Origin: Bacillus thermozeamaize
GTDB taxonomy: Bacteria > Bacillota > Bacilli > ZCTH02-B2
DNA: 64,000 bases
Assembly (NCBI GenBank): GCA_002159075.1
Contig: LZRT01000087.1
Location: forward strand, 1-64,000
Direction of reading: 5' to 3'
Shown here: positions 24,918-32,017 of the stretch, piece by piece
How positions within the stretch are numbered: position 1 is the stretch's first letter
How the letters are laid out: each line of letters starts with the position of its first letter
Made by a program: the position numbers and the translations under genes
The notes under the pieces: generated by a model
What the model was told of the DNA's origin: nothing
The model's input: only the letters and a program-made list of their open reading frames with translations
Databases searched by the model: none

Positions 24918-25152
24918 GCGTGTCCCGTCCTTTCGCGATCGTGTATAATTTTTCTGCGCGATCGTGCAGCGACCGCGTGATCGCCTCGTTGATCCGCTCC
25001 CATTCCTGCTCATCCAGCACCGGCCGTTCCCGTCTGCCGCCCCGGCGCGCTTCCTCCCGGCTGATGCGAATCCGCTCCTTGTGTTCGGGCAGGATCACGC
25101 GGCTGGATTCCCACAACAAATTGCTTCCGTCGGTCAGCTTGTTCACGCACAT
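24886..25152 (-). CDS. YolD-like protein, SOS controlled
   Basis: 88 residues. LLWESSRVILPEHKERI is the signature of YolD-like proteins, small factors found with Y-family (error-prone) DNA polymerases in Bacillus phages and plasmids. No polymerase partner follows here; instead an S24-like gene overlaps by 32 bases. The gene is preceded by a good promoter with a LexA box over the start point, so it should be induced by DNA damage. Confidence 0.75.
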   Translation of the reverse strand: MCVNKLTDGSNLLWESSRVILPEHKERIRISREEARRGGRRERPVLDEQEWERINEAITRSLHDRAEKLYTIAKGRDTHGSIFLPLSE

Positions 25153-25167
25153 TTCACCCCGGATATA

Positions 25168-25181
25168 CGAACGTTTGTTCC
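25168..25181. promoter_or_regulatory. LexA (SOS) box 1
   Basis: CGAACGTTTGTTCC fits the Bacillus LexA consensus CGAAC-N4-GTTYC with one deviation in the centre. It lies just downstream of the -10 of the minus-strand promoter for the YolD-like gene, where bound LexA would block initiation. Confidence 0.75.
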
Positions 25182-25184
25182 TGT

Positions 25185-25213
25185 ATTATACGACGGAACG
25201 GTATAATTGTCCA
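25185..25213 (-). promoter_or_regulatory. Promoter of the YolD-like gene
   Basis: On the minus strand TGGACA (25208-25213), a 17-bp spacer and TATAAT (25185-25190) form a near-consensus sigma-A promoter pointing at the YolD-like and S24-like genes. Confidence 0.8.
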
Positions 25214-25220
25214 GCAAAAT

Positions 25221-25234
25221 AGAACATATGTTCT
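25221..25234. promoter_or_regulatory. LexA (SOS) box 2
   Basis: AGAACATATGTTCT contains the perfect palindrome GAAC-ATAT-GTTC. It lies between the two divergent promoters, immediately upstream of both -35 elements, and could serve both. Confidence 0.75.
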
Positions 25235-25236
25235 CG

Positions 25237-25265
25237 TTTACATCGTCAATGCTATATGATATACT
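25237..25265 (+). promoter_or_regulatory. Divergent plus-strand promoter
   Basis: TTTACA (25237-25242), 17 bp, TATACT (25260-25265), facing the plus-strand genes that begin at 25299. Three bases separate it from LexA box 2. Confidence 0.75.
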
Positions 25266-25298
25266 GAAACCAGAAAACGAGGAACGGAGGAAACGACG

Positions 25299-25589
25299 AT
25301 GGAAATCCTGGCGCTGGTCGAAGCGATGGGAACGAACTACATGATCGCCCGCACATCTCGCGGTCTCGCATACATCTGGACGTGGCGCTCCGAAATCGAC
25401 GATGACGACCTGGACGCCATGCTTGCCCGCCCCACCGCTGAACACGGCGCGATGGTGGGGCCGAAAGAAAAACTGATCTGGGAGGTGGAAAACTGCGTCG
25501 GGTCGTACCGCTGGTGCGGCGATCCGGCGCTGGAAGAAGCGGCGGAAGAAGTGGTCGAAACGCTGCTGGATGCGATCCGGGAGGCGTGA
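25299..25589 (+). CDS. Small hypothetical protein of the SOS-linked plus-strand unit
   Basis: 96 residues, acidic, beginning MEILALVEAMGTNYMIARTS and rich in Trp and Glu in the middle (WTWRSEIDDDDL) and at the end (EEAAEEVVETLLDAI). GGAGG lies upstream. No family recognised. It is the first gene after the divergent LexA-boxed promoter, so it may be an early phage or DNA-mimic-like acidic protein; the latter is only a guess from composition. Confidence 0.55.
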   Translation: MEILALVEAMGTNYMIARTSRGLAYIWTWRSEIDDDDLDAMLARPTAEHGAMVGPKEKLIWEVENCVGSYRWCGDPALEEAAEEVVETLLDAIREA

Positions 25590-25627
25590 GGCCTCCCAAC
25601 TAAAAACGAAACGAAAGGATGATAGAC

Positions 25628-25954
25628 ATGACCCCGAAGGAAAACGAAATCCTCCAGTTCCTGCTGGGTGAAACGCGAATTGACGTGGACGGCGGCTATT
25701 ACGTCCTGGACATCCAGGACGAAGGTGACGAGATCCGCGTCACGGTCGATTACGAGCGGACCGAACGCGACGGCGACCTGCAGCCGATCGGCCGCCAGTG
25801 CGTGTTCAACGAAACGTACAGCACGGACAGCTTTGGTCGGAAACCATTCTCGTTCGAACGCCTTAGCCACGACCTGCACGAGCAGGATCTCGAACCTGTG
25901 GACGAGTGGTTTGTCCGCTTCGCCGAGTCGAAAGGTTGGGAGCCGGGAAACTGA
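25628..25954 (+). CDS. Small hypothetical protein
   Basis: About 108 residues, strongly acidic (DIQDEGDEIRVTVDYERTERD). The ATG at 25628 is spaced correctly from GAAAGG; an in-frame ATG at 25619 overlaps the site. No family recognised. It follows the preceding gene by 38 bases in the same transcript. Confidence 0.55.
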   Translation: MTPKENEILQFLLGETRIDVDGGYYVLDIQDEGDEIRVTVDYERTERDGDLQPIGRQCVFNETYSTDSFGRKPFSFERLSHDLHEQDLEPVDEWFVRFAESKGWEPGN

Positions 25955-26187
25955 TCCCGCCCCTCGGCGGGTACCAGGCGGTGGCGGACATCTTGGGAAC
26001 AACCAGACAGGCAGTGATGGGCCGGTGGAAGCGAATGCAGAAGCCGGCCACAACCAAGCATAAACGATCCGATTTCCCCCGCCCCGTCACGGTGACGTCG
26101 AGCGGGCCGATGTGGAATCTGGATGAAATTCACGAATACGCCCGGCGGAAGAAGCTGGGCATATACCGGGAAAAGGACCAGGGCTAG
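25906..26187 (+). CDS. AlpA/MerR-like helix-turn-helix protein
   Basis: Up to 93 residues; the real start may be the TTG near 25936 or a CTG nearby. YQAVADILGTTRQAVMGRWKR is a helix-turn-helix, and RPVTVTSSGPMWNLDEIHEYA is the beta-wing/last-helix pattern shared by small AlpA/excisionase-like regulators. It overlaps the previous gene in another frame. As the last plus-strand gene before the lysis module it may regulate the neighbouring SOS-linked promoters. Confidence 0.5.
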   Translation: MVCPLRRVERLGAGKLIPPLGGYQAVADILGTTRQAVMGRWKRMQKPATTKHKRSDFPRPVTVTSSGPMWNLDEIHEYARRKKLGIYREKDQG

Positions 26188-26235
26188 GGACGAGGCCGAG
26201 AATGCCGGCCGGCCGCCATGGCGGCGCCCTCTACC

Positions 26236-26274
26236 AAAAATAAAAACCCCGCCCAGCCACACGGCCAGGCGGGG
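26236..26274. terminator. Strong terminator between convergent units
   Basis: CCCCGCC/GGCGGGG (26247-26253 with 26268-26274) with an extra inner stem; on the minus strand it is followed by TTTTTATTTTT. It ends the late (lysis) transcript and can also stop the plus-strand unit. Confidence 0.85.
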
Positions 26275-26279
26275 TTCGT

Positions 26280-26996
26280 TTATTTCAGCGCCCTGTACAG
26301 CATCGTCCATACTTCTTCCCGCGTCACCGGGTCTTTGGGGCGAGTGCCGTCCGAGATGCCGCGGCTGACAGCCCAGTCGCGGGCTTCGCGAGCCCAGACA
26401 GACACCCCATCGGTCGCCGGCTCCTGCACGGGCTGTTTCGGTTTCAGTCCGTACACTTCCACGATCCCGGCGACGATGGCCTCCGCACATTTCCGGCGGT
26501 AGGCATCCGACTTCAGCAGCTCGCATTCCTCCCGGTTCGTCATGAAGCCGCATTCGACGAGGATGGCCGGCATACGTGTCTCGCGGAGCACGTGGAAGTC
26601 GGCCGTCTTCACACCGCGGTCGCGGCGGCCGGTGGTCTTGACCAAATGGTTCTGCACCGCTGCGGCAACCGCAACGGCCTTTTGTGGGAGCGTCTTGTAC
26701 ACGTAGGTTTCGATTCCCTGGGCATCGCTCCATCCGCCAATTCCGGCGGCGTTGGCGTGGATGCTGACGAACAGGTCAGCGCCCCAGGCGTTCGCCTTGT
26801 CAGTGCGTTCTTTCAGCGGCACATCGCGGCTGTCGTCGTGTGTGAACAGGATTTCCACGTCTTCATAACCATGCAGCAGCTCGTCCGCCACGTAACGGGC
26901 AACGGCGCTGTTAAACTGATACTCCCGAAGCGATCCGTCCGGGGACCGTTTCCCCGGCGTGTCCGGCCCGTGGCCGGCGTCGATTGCTATCCTCAC
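26280..26996 (-). CDS. Phage endolysin: N-acetylmuramoyl-L-alanine amidase (Amidase_3)
   Basis: 238 residues. Residues 1-180 are a zinc amidase: IAIDAGHG, REYQFNSAVA (zinc Glu), FVSIHANAA (zinc His) and the catalytic-Glu segment PAILVECGFMTN. The C-terminal 45 residues (ARDWAVSRGISDGTRPKDPVTREEVWTM) are an SLH-type repeat that would hold the enzyme on the wall. It cuts the lactyl-amide bond to lyse the host. Four-base overlap with the holin gene. Confidence 0.92.
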   Translation of the reverse strand: MRIAIDAGHGPDTPGKRSPDGSLREYQFNSAVARYVADELLHGYEDVEILFTHDDSRDVPLKERTDKANAWGADLFVSIHANAAGIGGWSDAQGIETYVYKTLPQKAVAVAAAVQNHLVKTTGRRDRGVKTADFHVLRETRMPAILVECGFMTNREECELLKSDAYRRKCAEAIVAGIVEVYGLKPKQPVQEPATDGVSVWAREARDWAVSRGISDGTRPKDPVTREEVWTMLYRALK

Positions 26997-27310
26997 GGTT
27001 CGTCATCTCCCTTCTGCCCCGGCGGCTCGACCGCCTTCCGCTGCATCTGGCCGGCCGCGGCCGCCACGAGAAACCCGTTCGCCACCGCCAGCACGTACAC
27101 GCGCCAGTCGGCCGGATTAGCGCCGAGCGCGAGCTGGGCGGTGAGCAGGATGAGGCTGGCCACGATGACGGCGTACAGATCCGTCGGCAGCCATCTGGCC
27201 GCGAAACGGTCGATGAGGCTCTTCGTGTACTGCACGACGAAATAGGTCAGCAAAGAGGCGCCCCCCATCGCGGAGAGCGCCTCCCAGGTGAAAAGCTGTC
27301 CGGTTTCCAC
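26993..27310 (-). CDS. Holin candidate
   Basis: 105 residues from the GTG at 27310 (METGQLFTWEAL), after GGGAGAG. Three hydrophobic stretches (GASLLTYFVVQY, LYAVIVASLILLTAQLALG, VYVLAVANGFLVAAAAG) and a charged C terminus fit a phage holin. Overlaps the endolysin gene by ATGA. The longer frame upstream overlaps the next gene and is unlikely. Confidence 0.7.
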   Translation of the reverse strand: METGQLFTWEALSAMGGASLLTYFVVQYTKSLIDRFAARWLPTDLYAVIVASLILLTAQLALGANPADWRVYVLAVANGFLVAAAAGQMQRKAVEPPGQKGDDEP

Positions 27311-27314
27311 GGTA

Positions 27315-27593
27315 TCACACTCTCCCCTCGGATTCGATTCGATCAATCCGCCTATGCGCCTGCTTCGCCGACTCCTCCACCCGCGTCACGCGCTCGGCCA
27401 GCATGTCATATCGCTGTCCTTGCGCTCGGAGTTCCACCCGCAGGTCATCGACGCCCTGGCGGATGTAATTTACTGAGGCCCGCAGTTCGCCATCCTCAGC
27501 CCCATCCTGTCGTACAGTCCGGGACCGGCCGAGCCATCCCAGGATGATGCCGGATATGGCCGCAGCCGCTGAAATGAGAATTGCCCAGTCCAG
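27315..27593 (-). CDS. XhlA-like lysis-cassette protein with a likely CTG start
   Basis: About 92 residues. An N-terminal membrane helix (AILISAAAAISGIILGWLG) is followed by a coiled coil (VDDLRVELRAQGQRYDMLAERV). This is the inverse of XhlA order but the same pairing of one helix and a coiled coil seen in holin partners. GGAGGTGATC is perfect and puts the start at CTG (27593); TTG and GTG further up overlap the Shine-Dalgarno. Confidence 0.5.
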   Translation of the reverse strand: MDWAILISAAAAISGIILGWLGRSRTVRQDGAEDGELRASVNYIRQGVDDLRVELRAQGQRYDMLAERVTRVEESAKQAHRRIDRIESEGRV

Positions 27594-27611
27594 GGGGATC
27601 ACCTCCAAATG

Positions 27612-27634
27612 AAAAGGCCCCGCTTATGCGGAGC
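27612..27634 (-). terminator. Weak terminator or attenuator
   Basis: On the minus strand a 7-bp stem with one mismatch (27628-27634 with 27617-27623) is followed by CCTTTTC, across the stop of the XkdX-like gene. It may reduce read-through into the lysis genes. Confidence 0.4.
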
Positions 27635-27761
27635 CCGAACCGGTGATATATTCGTACTCTTCCTGCGTGATCTTCCCGTCATCCCGAAGCGCCTGCACCT
27701 TTTCCGGTGCCACCTTTCCTGCCAAGTACAGGCGCCGGAGCGATTCGATGAACGGCGACAC
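27624..27761 (-). CDS. XkdX family small phage protein
   Basis: Translation gives 45 residues starting MSPFIESLRRLYLAGKVA and ending TQEEYEYITGSGSA. The two-helix pattern RLYLAGK...ITQEEYEYI is that of XkdX proteins, found between tail fibre and lysis genes of Firmicute prophages. GTG start seven bases after GGGAGGTG. Function unknown. Confidence 0.8.
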   Translation of the reverse strand: MSPFIESLRRLYLAGKVAPEKVQALRDDGKITQEEYEYITGSGSA

Positions 27762-27762
27762 G

Positions 27763-28131
27763 TCACAGCACCTCCCGATTGAGAAGGTCCATAAGAAGCT
27801 CATCCTGCGCGGCGGCCTTCTCCCCGTTCACGAAGTTGTCCAACCGGTGTGTCTCCGCCTGGTGAATGGCCGCCTCTTCCTCTTCGAGCCGCTTATACAA
27901 CATCGCTGTTGCCAGCAGCTTCCCGTCAACGCCTTCTCCAAGCAATCCTTCGCCCTGCAGGTCGTCCGTGACCGGGATCAGCGCAGGTGTGGCGCGGACG
28001 AGGCGTTTCAGGGGGGCAGGCAGGTCGAAGACGGACACAATTTCGAGGTATCCTGGCATTTCGTTTTGCGCCCGTTCGATGATGTTCCGTTCAGGAGTAC
28101 TGTGCGGGTTGTATATGAAAAGTGCCTTCAA
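27763..28131 (-). CDS. Hypothetical tail-region protein
   Basis: 122 residues from a TTG after AGGAGG. It begins KALFIYNPHSTPERNIIERAQ and has a long acidic helical part (AMLYKRLEEEEAAIHQAE). It sits between the tail fibre and XkdX, where PBSX-type phages encode small tail accessory proteins. No family recognised. Confidence 0.5.
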   Translation of the reverse strand: MKALFIYNPHSTPERNIIERAQNEMPGYLEIVSVFDLPAPLKRLVRATPALIPVTDDLQGEGLLGEGVDGKLLATAMLYKRLEEEEAAIHQAETHRLDNFVNGEKAAAQDELLMDLLNREVL

Positions 28132-28143
28132 AAAGACCGCCTC

Positions 28144-29625
28144 CTATGCGATTTGTTCGATGTGGATACTGCCGACGGAGCCGGATTGGCCGGGGCCGCC
28201 GGGTTCCCCAACTTCCCAGGCACCACTTCCTCCAGCACCACCATTTCCGCCGTTCACTTGAATAGAACCGTAATTTGTGTATGTTCCACGGTGGAAGATG
28301 GCAATGACGCCGCCCCCAGATCCACCTCCGCCACCTCCGCCTCCGGTAGGCCATGTGGCGTTTATGGCTCCCCCAGCACCACCATTTCCACCGTTTCCAC
28401 CGTTTGCTTTCAGAGACCCACTAATTGACAAATTTCCACCAACAATTAAACAAATAAACCCCCCTGCAAATTGACCGTCTCCGCCTTGTGCGCCCAATGT
28501 TTTACCGCTTCCTCCACCGCCTCCACCGCCACCCCCGTTACACTTCCCGCCTTTTCTGAAAAGATTACCAGCCCCACCATCCATATTTATGGCACCGCTT
28601 CCGCCTGCCCCGTTATACGCATTTATTCCTTGCGCTTGAACGCCCGAAGTTGCATTTGCGTTTATTATTGTATTCGTCCCATCTCCTCCGCCAAGCTCGG
28701 CGTATTCAATAGATCCGCCAATACCGCCAAAATAACCGCTATCGCCCGAACCGCGAACGGCCGATCCTCCACTGCCTCCGCCACCGAAACCACCAAGACA
28801 TTGGCGGCCTTGACCACCAATTCCAACAGATGTTTGTCTAAAGGCGTTGTTGTACCCTCCGCCATATCCGCCATTCCCACCTGCGCCACCTCTAAGAGAT
28901 TGCAACACCGTGGTCAGGCGATAGTATTTGTCCAAGTCCTTCGTAATGACCATCGGAAGCGGTTCCCCGTTCGGCGCGAGACAGGCTTTTTGGCTCATGT
29001 CGATGATTCCGTCGATGATGCAGTCCTCTTGCACATAAATGATCAACCCACGACATGGATTATCGACTGTCATCGTGTGCCCGGCGTTCAGCCGGAAACT
29101 GCGATATTGTTTCACGACCAGCCCGGAATGAGCGGTGACGGGAAAGGTGACATTCCCCGTGCTGTTGAAATCGCCGTCCGAGCCGTCACCGAAGAAAGAA
29201 TCCAGCCCCGTCTCAATTGCCCCAATATTCGCCGCCATTGTCGCGAACGTGTCTGTCGGCGACGTGGGTACACCTTTGTCGGTAATGGCGGCGGCGATCA
29301 ATGCTTTTCCACTACCGACAGAGGTAAAAAGCTCGTTCACCGCGGCGACGAGGTTGCTCTTGTCATTGGTTTGGAGCTGGGATTTGTCGCCGATATCGGC
29401 GCGGATGTCGGAGATGTCGCTGGCGATACTATCCAGTTGATCGTGCGCCTCTTTAATCCCTTGCTCGATCTTATTCATGTTATCAGCGATGATCGGCGTC
29501 CCCGCTTCAATTACATTTCCTTCCGCAGGAATAAGCGTCGTCGTTCCGTCTCCATTATCCTGGAGTTGGTATGTCCGCGGCCGCTCCACTTCCCGGTTTT
29601 TCCACACTGTAGGCGTATATGCCAT
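28144..29625 (-). CDS. Tail fibre / receptor-binding protein with a glycine-rich end
   Basis: 493 residues. The N-terminal 90 (TWQLQ-type start, EAGTPIIADNMNKIEQGI) is the tail-attachment segment common to Firmicute phage fibres. The C-terminal half is extremely rich in Gly (runs of GGGG with Asn, Ser and Asp) and would fold as a polyglycine II-like brush as in some receptor-binding tips; it ends in GSIHIEQIA. Ser/Gly repeats make this gene prone to slippage, but the frame is open. Confidence 0.75.
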   Translation of the reverse strand: MAYTPTVWKNREVERPRTYQLQDNGDGTTTLIPAEGNVIEAGTPIIADNMNKIEQGIKEAHDQLDSIASDISDIRADIGDKSQLQTNDKSNLVAAVNELFTSVGSGKALIAAAITDKGVPTSPTDTFATMAANIGAIETGLDSFFGDGSDGDFNSTGNVTFPVTAHSGLVVKQYRSFRLNAGHTMTVDNPCRGLIIYVQEDCIIDGIIDMSQKACLAPNGEPLPMVITKDLDKYYRLTTVLQSLRGGAGGNGGYGGGYNNAFRQTSVGIGGQGRQCLGGFGGGGSGGSAVRGSGDSGYFGGIGGSIEYAELGGGDGTNTIINANATSGVQAQGINAYNGAGGSGAINMDGGAGNLFRKGGKCNGGGGGGGGGSGKTLGAQGGDGQFAGGFICLIVGGNLSISGSLKANGGNGGNGGAGGAINATWPTGGGGGGGGSGGGVIAIFHRGTYTNYGSIQVNGGNGGAGGSGAWEVGEPGGPGQSGSVGSIHIEQIA

Positions 29626-30009
29626 TTAGACCCCTTCCTCTCCGCATGTGTACATTCCGCAATATCGAAAAGCATCAATATTGCCTTGATAGTAGACATA
29701 GAGCAGTTTTAAATTCTGCTCCCATCTGTTTACGTCCCGCCAATCTATCGGTGTATTTAGTTCAGCATCATTCCAGCCTGGAGGTTTATACCTTTGTGCC
29801 AACAATCTTATGTTTTCATCAACACGATCCAGGCTGTCCTGAAATTCGATTCGCTTCATGGTGCGATCCGTGATCGTCACAATTACGGGTGGTGTGCCGA
29901 AATACGAGATCAGTTCAGCGATGTATTCCGTATTAGCCTCGACCCGATTCAAATCATAGAAGTTGTAATAATCGTCTGGACCCCAATTCGTTTTCGGTTC
30001 GAGCCACAC
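29626..30009 (-). CDS. Hypothetical tail protein
   Basis: 127 residues, starting at the GTG at 30009 (VWLEPKTNWGPDDYYNFYDLNRVE). The opening is typical of small proteins placed before fibre genes in Firmicute phages (baseplate/upper-fibre accessory). Rich in Tyr and Trp. Overlaps the baseplate gene stop. Confidence 0.55.
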   Translation of the reverse strand: MWLEPKTNWGPDDYYNFYDLNRVEANTEYIAELISYFGTPPVIVTITDRTMKRIEFQDSLDRVDENIRLLAQRYKPPGWNDAELNTPIDWRDVNRWEQNLKLLYVYYQGNIDAFRYCGMYTCGEEGV

Positions 30010-30010
30010 G

Positions 30011-31645
30011 TCACACACCGCCTTTCGTTTCCGTCTTTCCGCTCAGGTACCCAGCGAACTCAAATTCGTTTTTGATGATTCTGCTTTGTTTTCGGGTCTC
30101 GAAACCGTCCTCAATGAGAACAATGTCGCCGGGTTCTAACGCAGGGTTTTGGCGCCAATTAACCGTATAAATAGCGCGTAAATTACTCTCAGCCAATATC
30201 CAAGCGGCCACGTCCGCAGCGTGTTCCGCGGACTGGATCAGCGGATTGTCGCACTTCACCGTTGCGCCTTCCTTGAACGCGGCGTTCACAAACGGGATTT
30301 CCATCTTCTGCCCATTAATATAGGCAACCATGACCAACGTCCGAACGAGATTATCTAGTTTGATCTGCGGCTCCCTGTAGACATTGTCGAGAGTGATATT
30401 TTTCATGTCCCAACCGCTGTCAACGATCGGGTATGTCGCTGGACCGGCATATAGACCGTCATCGCCACAGTAATAAACATAGGAGGTGCGATCGTCCAAA
30501 ATCGAAAAGCGCTGAATGGTGATTACGCCCTGTCTGTTTTGGTACACGGCTGCTTTTCCGGCGATCCCAATACATTGCAGGGCTTTGCGGGCGTTTATTT
30601 TTTCGGGAAATCCGTTGGTGGGGATGCCCTGCAATCCTTTGTCAATTTCGTATTTCGTTATCCCGGCTTCGGTCAGCACGTCTACGGCGAGGTCATAGAG
30701 CGTTCCGGAAAATGCCTTGTTATACTCCTTGGCCTCCAGAAGCTCAAAAATATTCCTGGCCGTGAACGTCGTCGTCAGAGCCCCCTCGTCGCTTTGCCAG
30801 TCGGTTAAGTAGTACCCCAAAAAATTGATGTATTCAAAAACCCCGTCAGACACCTCAACGCCCAATGTAAGCCGAACTTCCTGTCGTTCGCGCAGGAACC
30901 GGTAAAAACCTTCAGGGTTCAGAATATTGAATTCACGATCCGAGTTGTCGACGGTAAATTTCAACTCGTTTGCCGGCAACTTGTCGCCCACGACATTCAT
31001 TTGCTCGATCAGGTTGACTTTGATCAGCTTGTCGCCCTCGTACTCCTTTACGACACCAAAGTCAACTTCAACAATCCGAGCCCGCCGGTATGGTTTCGCC
31101 CATTTCCTAATTGTGATAACGATTTTTCCGTAGTTGTCCAAGCCGCGTATCAGTGTATATATCGGCTTTTGGTTCTCGCGGACAGCCTCATGAGTGACGA
31201 GCATCCCATCTGCACGGTACACGTCGATGTCAAAGTCCGATGCATATTCCCCGGCTGCCGCATCAAAGTGGACGGTAACACCCATGCTGTTGTGCTCTTC
31301 GGCGAAGGTGAATTCCACCACCTGTGGTGTCGAAAATGTGCCGTCCTCCGCGCATATCTCGTCGCTCCACCAACCGAGTTCGCTATTCCCTTCATCGGCC
31401 CTCGGCGGAATGTGGAAGCTCCCATCCAGGCGCCAGTAATCCTTTTCAAACGTCGCATATCGGCGCGACATCACGCGAATTTTGTTCGTCAGCTGGTCCT
31501 TGCGGCTAATCTCAGCCTCAGACGTAACCTGGGTGCTGACATCCTCATACGCTTCATTGTCCAGAACCTCGAACGTCACTTTGGCCGATGTCTTACGGAT
31601 CGGTGCGTATATGGCCTGTCTGTATTGGGGACTAACACTTATCAC
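30011..31645 (-). CDS. Tail hub / baseplate-type protein
   Basis: 544 residues with no membrane part. The N-terminal region is beta-rich (SAKVTFEVLDNEAYEDV, GYYLTDWQSDEGALTTTF) and the C terminus (NPALEPGDIVLIEDGFETRKQSRIIKNEFEF) is like the end of phage tail-hub proteins (gp27-like/prophage tail endopeptidase neighbourhood). It lies between the distal tail protein and the fibres, the position of the baseplate hub. No peptidase motif was found. Confidence 0.65.
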   Translation of the reverse strand: MISVSPQYRQAIYAPIRKTSAKVTFEVLDNEAYEDVSTQVTSEAEISRKDQLTNKIRVMSRRYATFEKDYWRLDGSFHIPPRADEGNSELGWWSDEICAEDGTFSTPQVVEFTFAEEHNSMGVTVHFDAAAGEYASDFDIDVYRADGMLVTHEAVRENQKPIYTLIRGLDNYGKIVITIRKWAKPYRRARIVEVDFGVVKEYEGDKLIKVNLIEQMNVVGDKLPANELKFTVDNSDREFNILNPEGFYRFLRERQEVRLTLGVEVSDGVFEYINFLGYYLTDWQSDEGALTTTFTARNIFELLEAKEYNKAFSGTLYDLAVDVLTEAGITKYEIDKGLQGIPTNGFPEKINARKALQCIGIAGKAAVYQNRQGVITIQRFSILDDRTSYVYYCGDDGLYAGPATYPIVDSGWDMKNITLDNVYREPQIKLDNLVRTLVMVAYINGQKMEIPFVNAAFKEGATVKCDNPLIQSAEHAADVAAWILAESNLRAIYTVNWRQNPALEPGDIVLIEDGFETRKQSRIIKNEFEFAGYLSGKTETKGGV

Positions 31646-31656
31646 GCCGCACGCAC

Positions 31657-32001
31657 CTACCTTTCGATCAGATTAAACTTGATGTCCTTCCAGCGAATTT
31701 TCCCGTTGATGTAATCGAGCGCACCAACAGACCGGTCACCGGCATAAAAGGTTCCCGTTTTTCGAGTTCCTTCCTGCGGGTCCGGGTACTCGACAGTGAA
31801 AAAGACGGGAGAGACGGCGCTCAACACCATACGCAAATCCGCTTCAGAGAGATAGTTCCAGGCCAATTCAAGTTTTCGTTTCGTCGCGATTCGCTCGATG
31901 ATCATAGTGCCGCGCGCATTCCGTTCGGCTTTGGAAAGGTCCTGAATCCCCACCCGATACTCAGATGGGGTGGGGATTTCCACCCCGTTAATTTTGATCA
32001 T
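31657..32001 (-). CDS. DUF6711 tail protein (distal tail-like)
   Basis: 114 residues. IKINGVEIPTPSEYRVGIQD, NARGTMIIERIATKRKLEL and the closing RWKDIKFNLIER follow DUF6711 proteins that lie directly after the tape measure protein of Firmicute siphophages. Probably the distal tail/baseplate component. Confidence 0.75.
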   Translation of the reverse strand: MIKINGVEIPTPSEYRVGIQDLSKAERNARGTMIIERIATKRKLELAWNYLSEADLRMVLSAVSPVFFTVEYPDPQEGTRKTGTFYAGDRSVGALDYINGKIRWKDIKFNLIER

Positions 32002-32017
32002 GGTGCCCCACCCCTCC

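Noticed and set aside
28287-28620. Proline-rich plus-strand open frames opposite the tail fibre
   Set aside because: They are the antisense of Gly codon runs and have no start signals.
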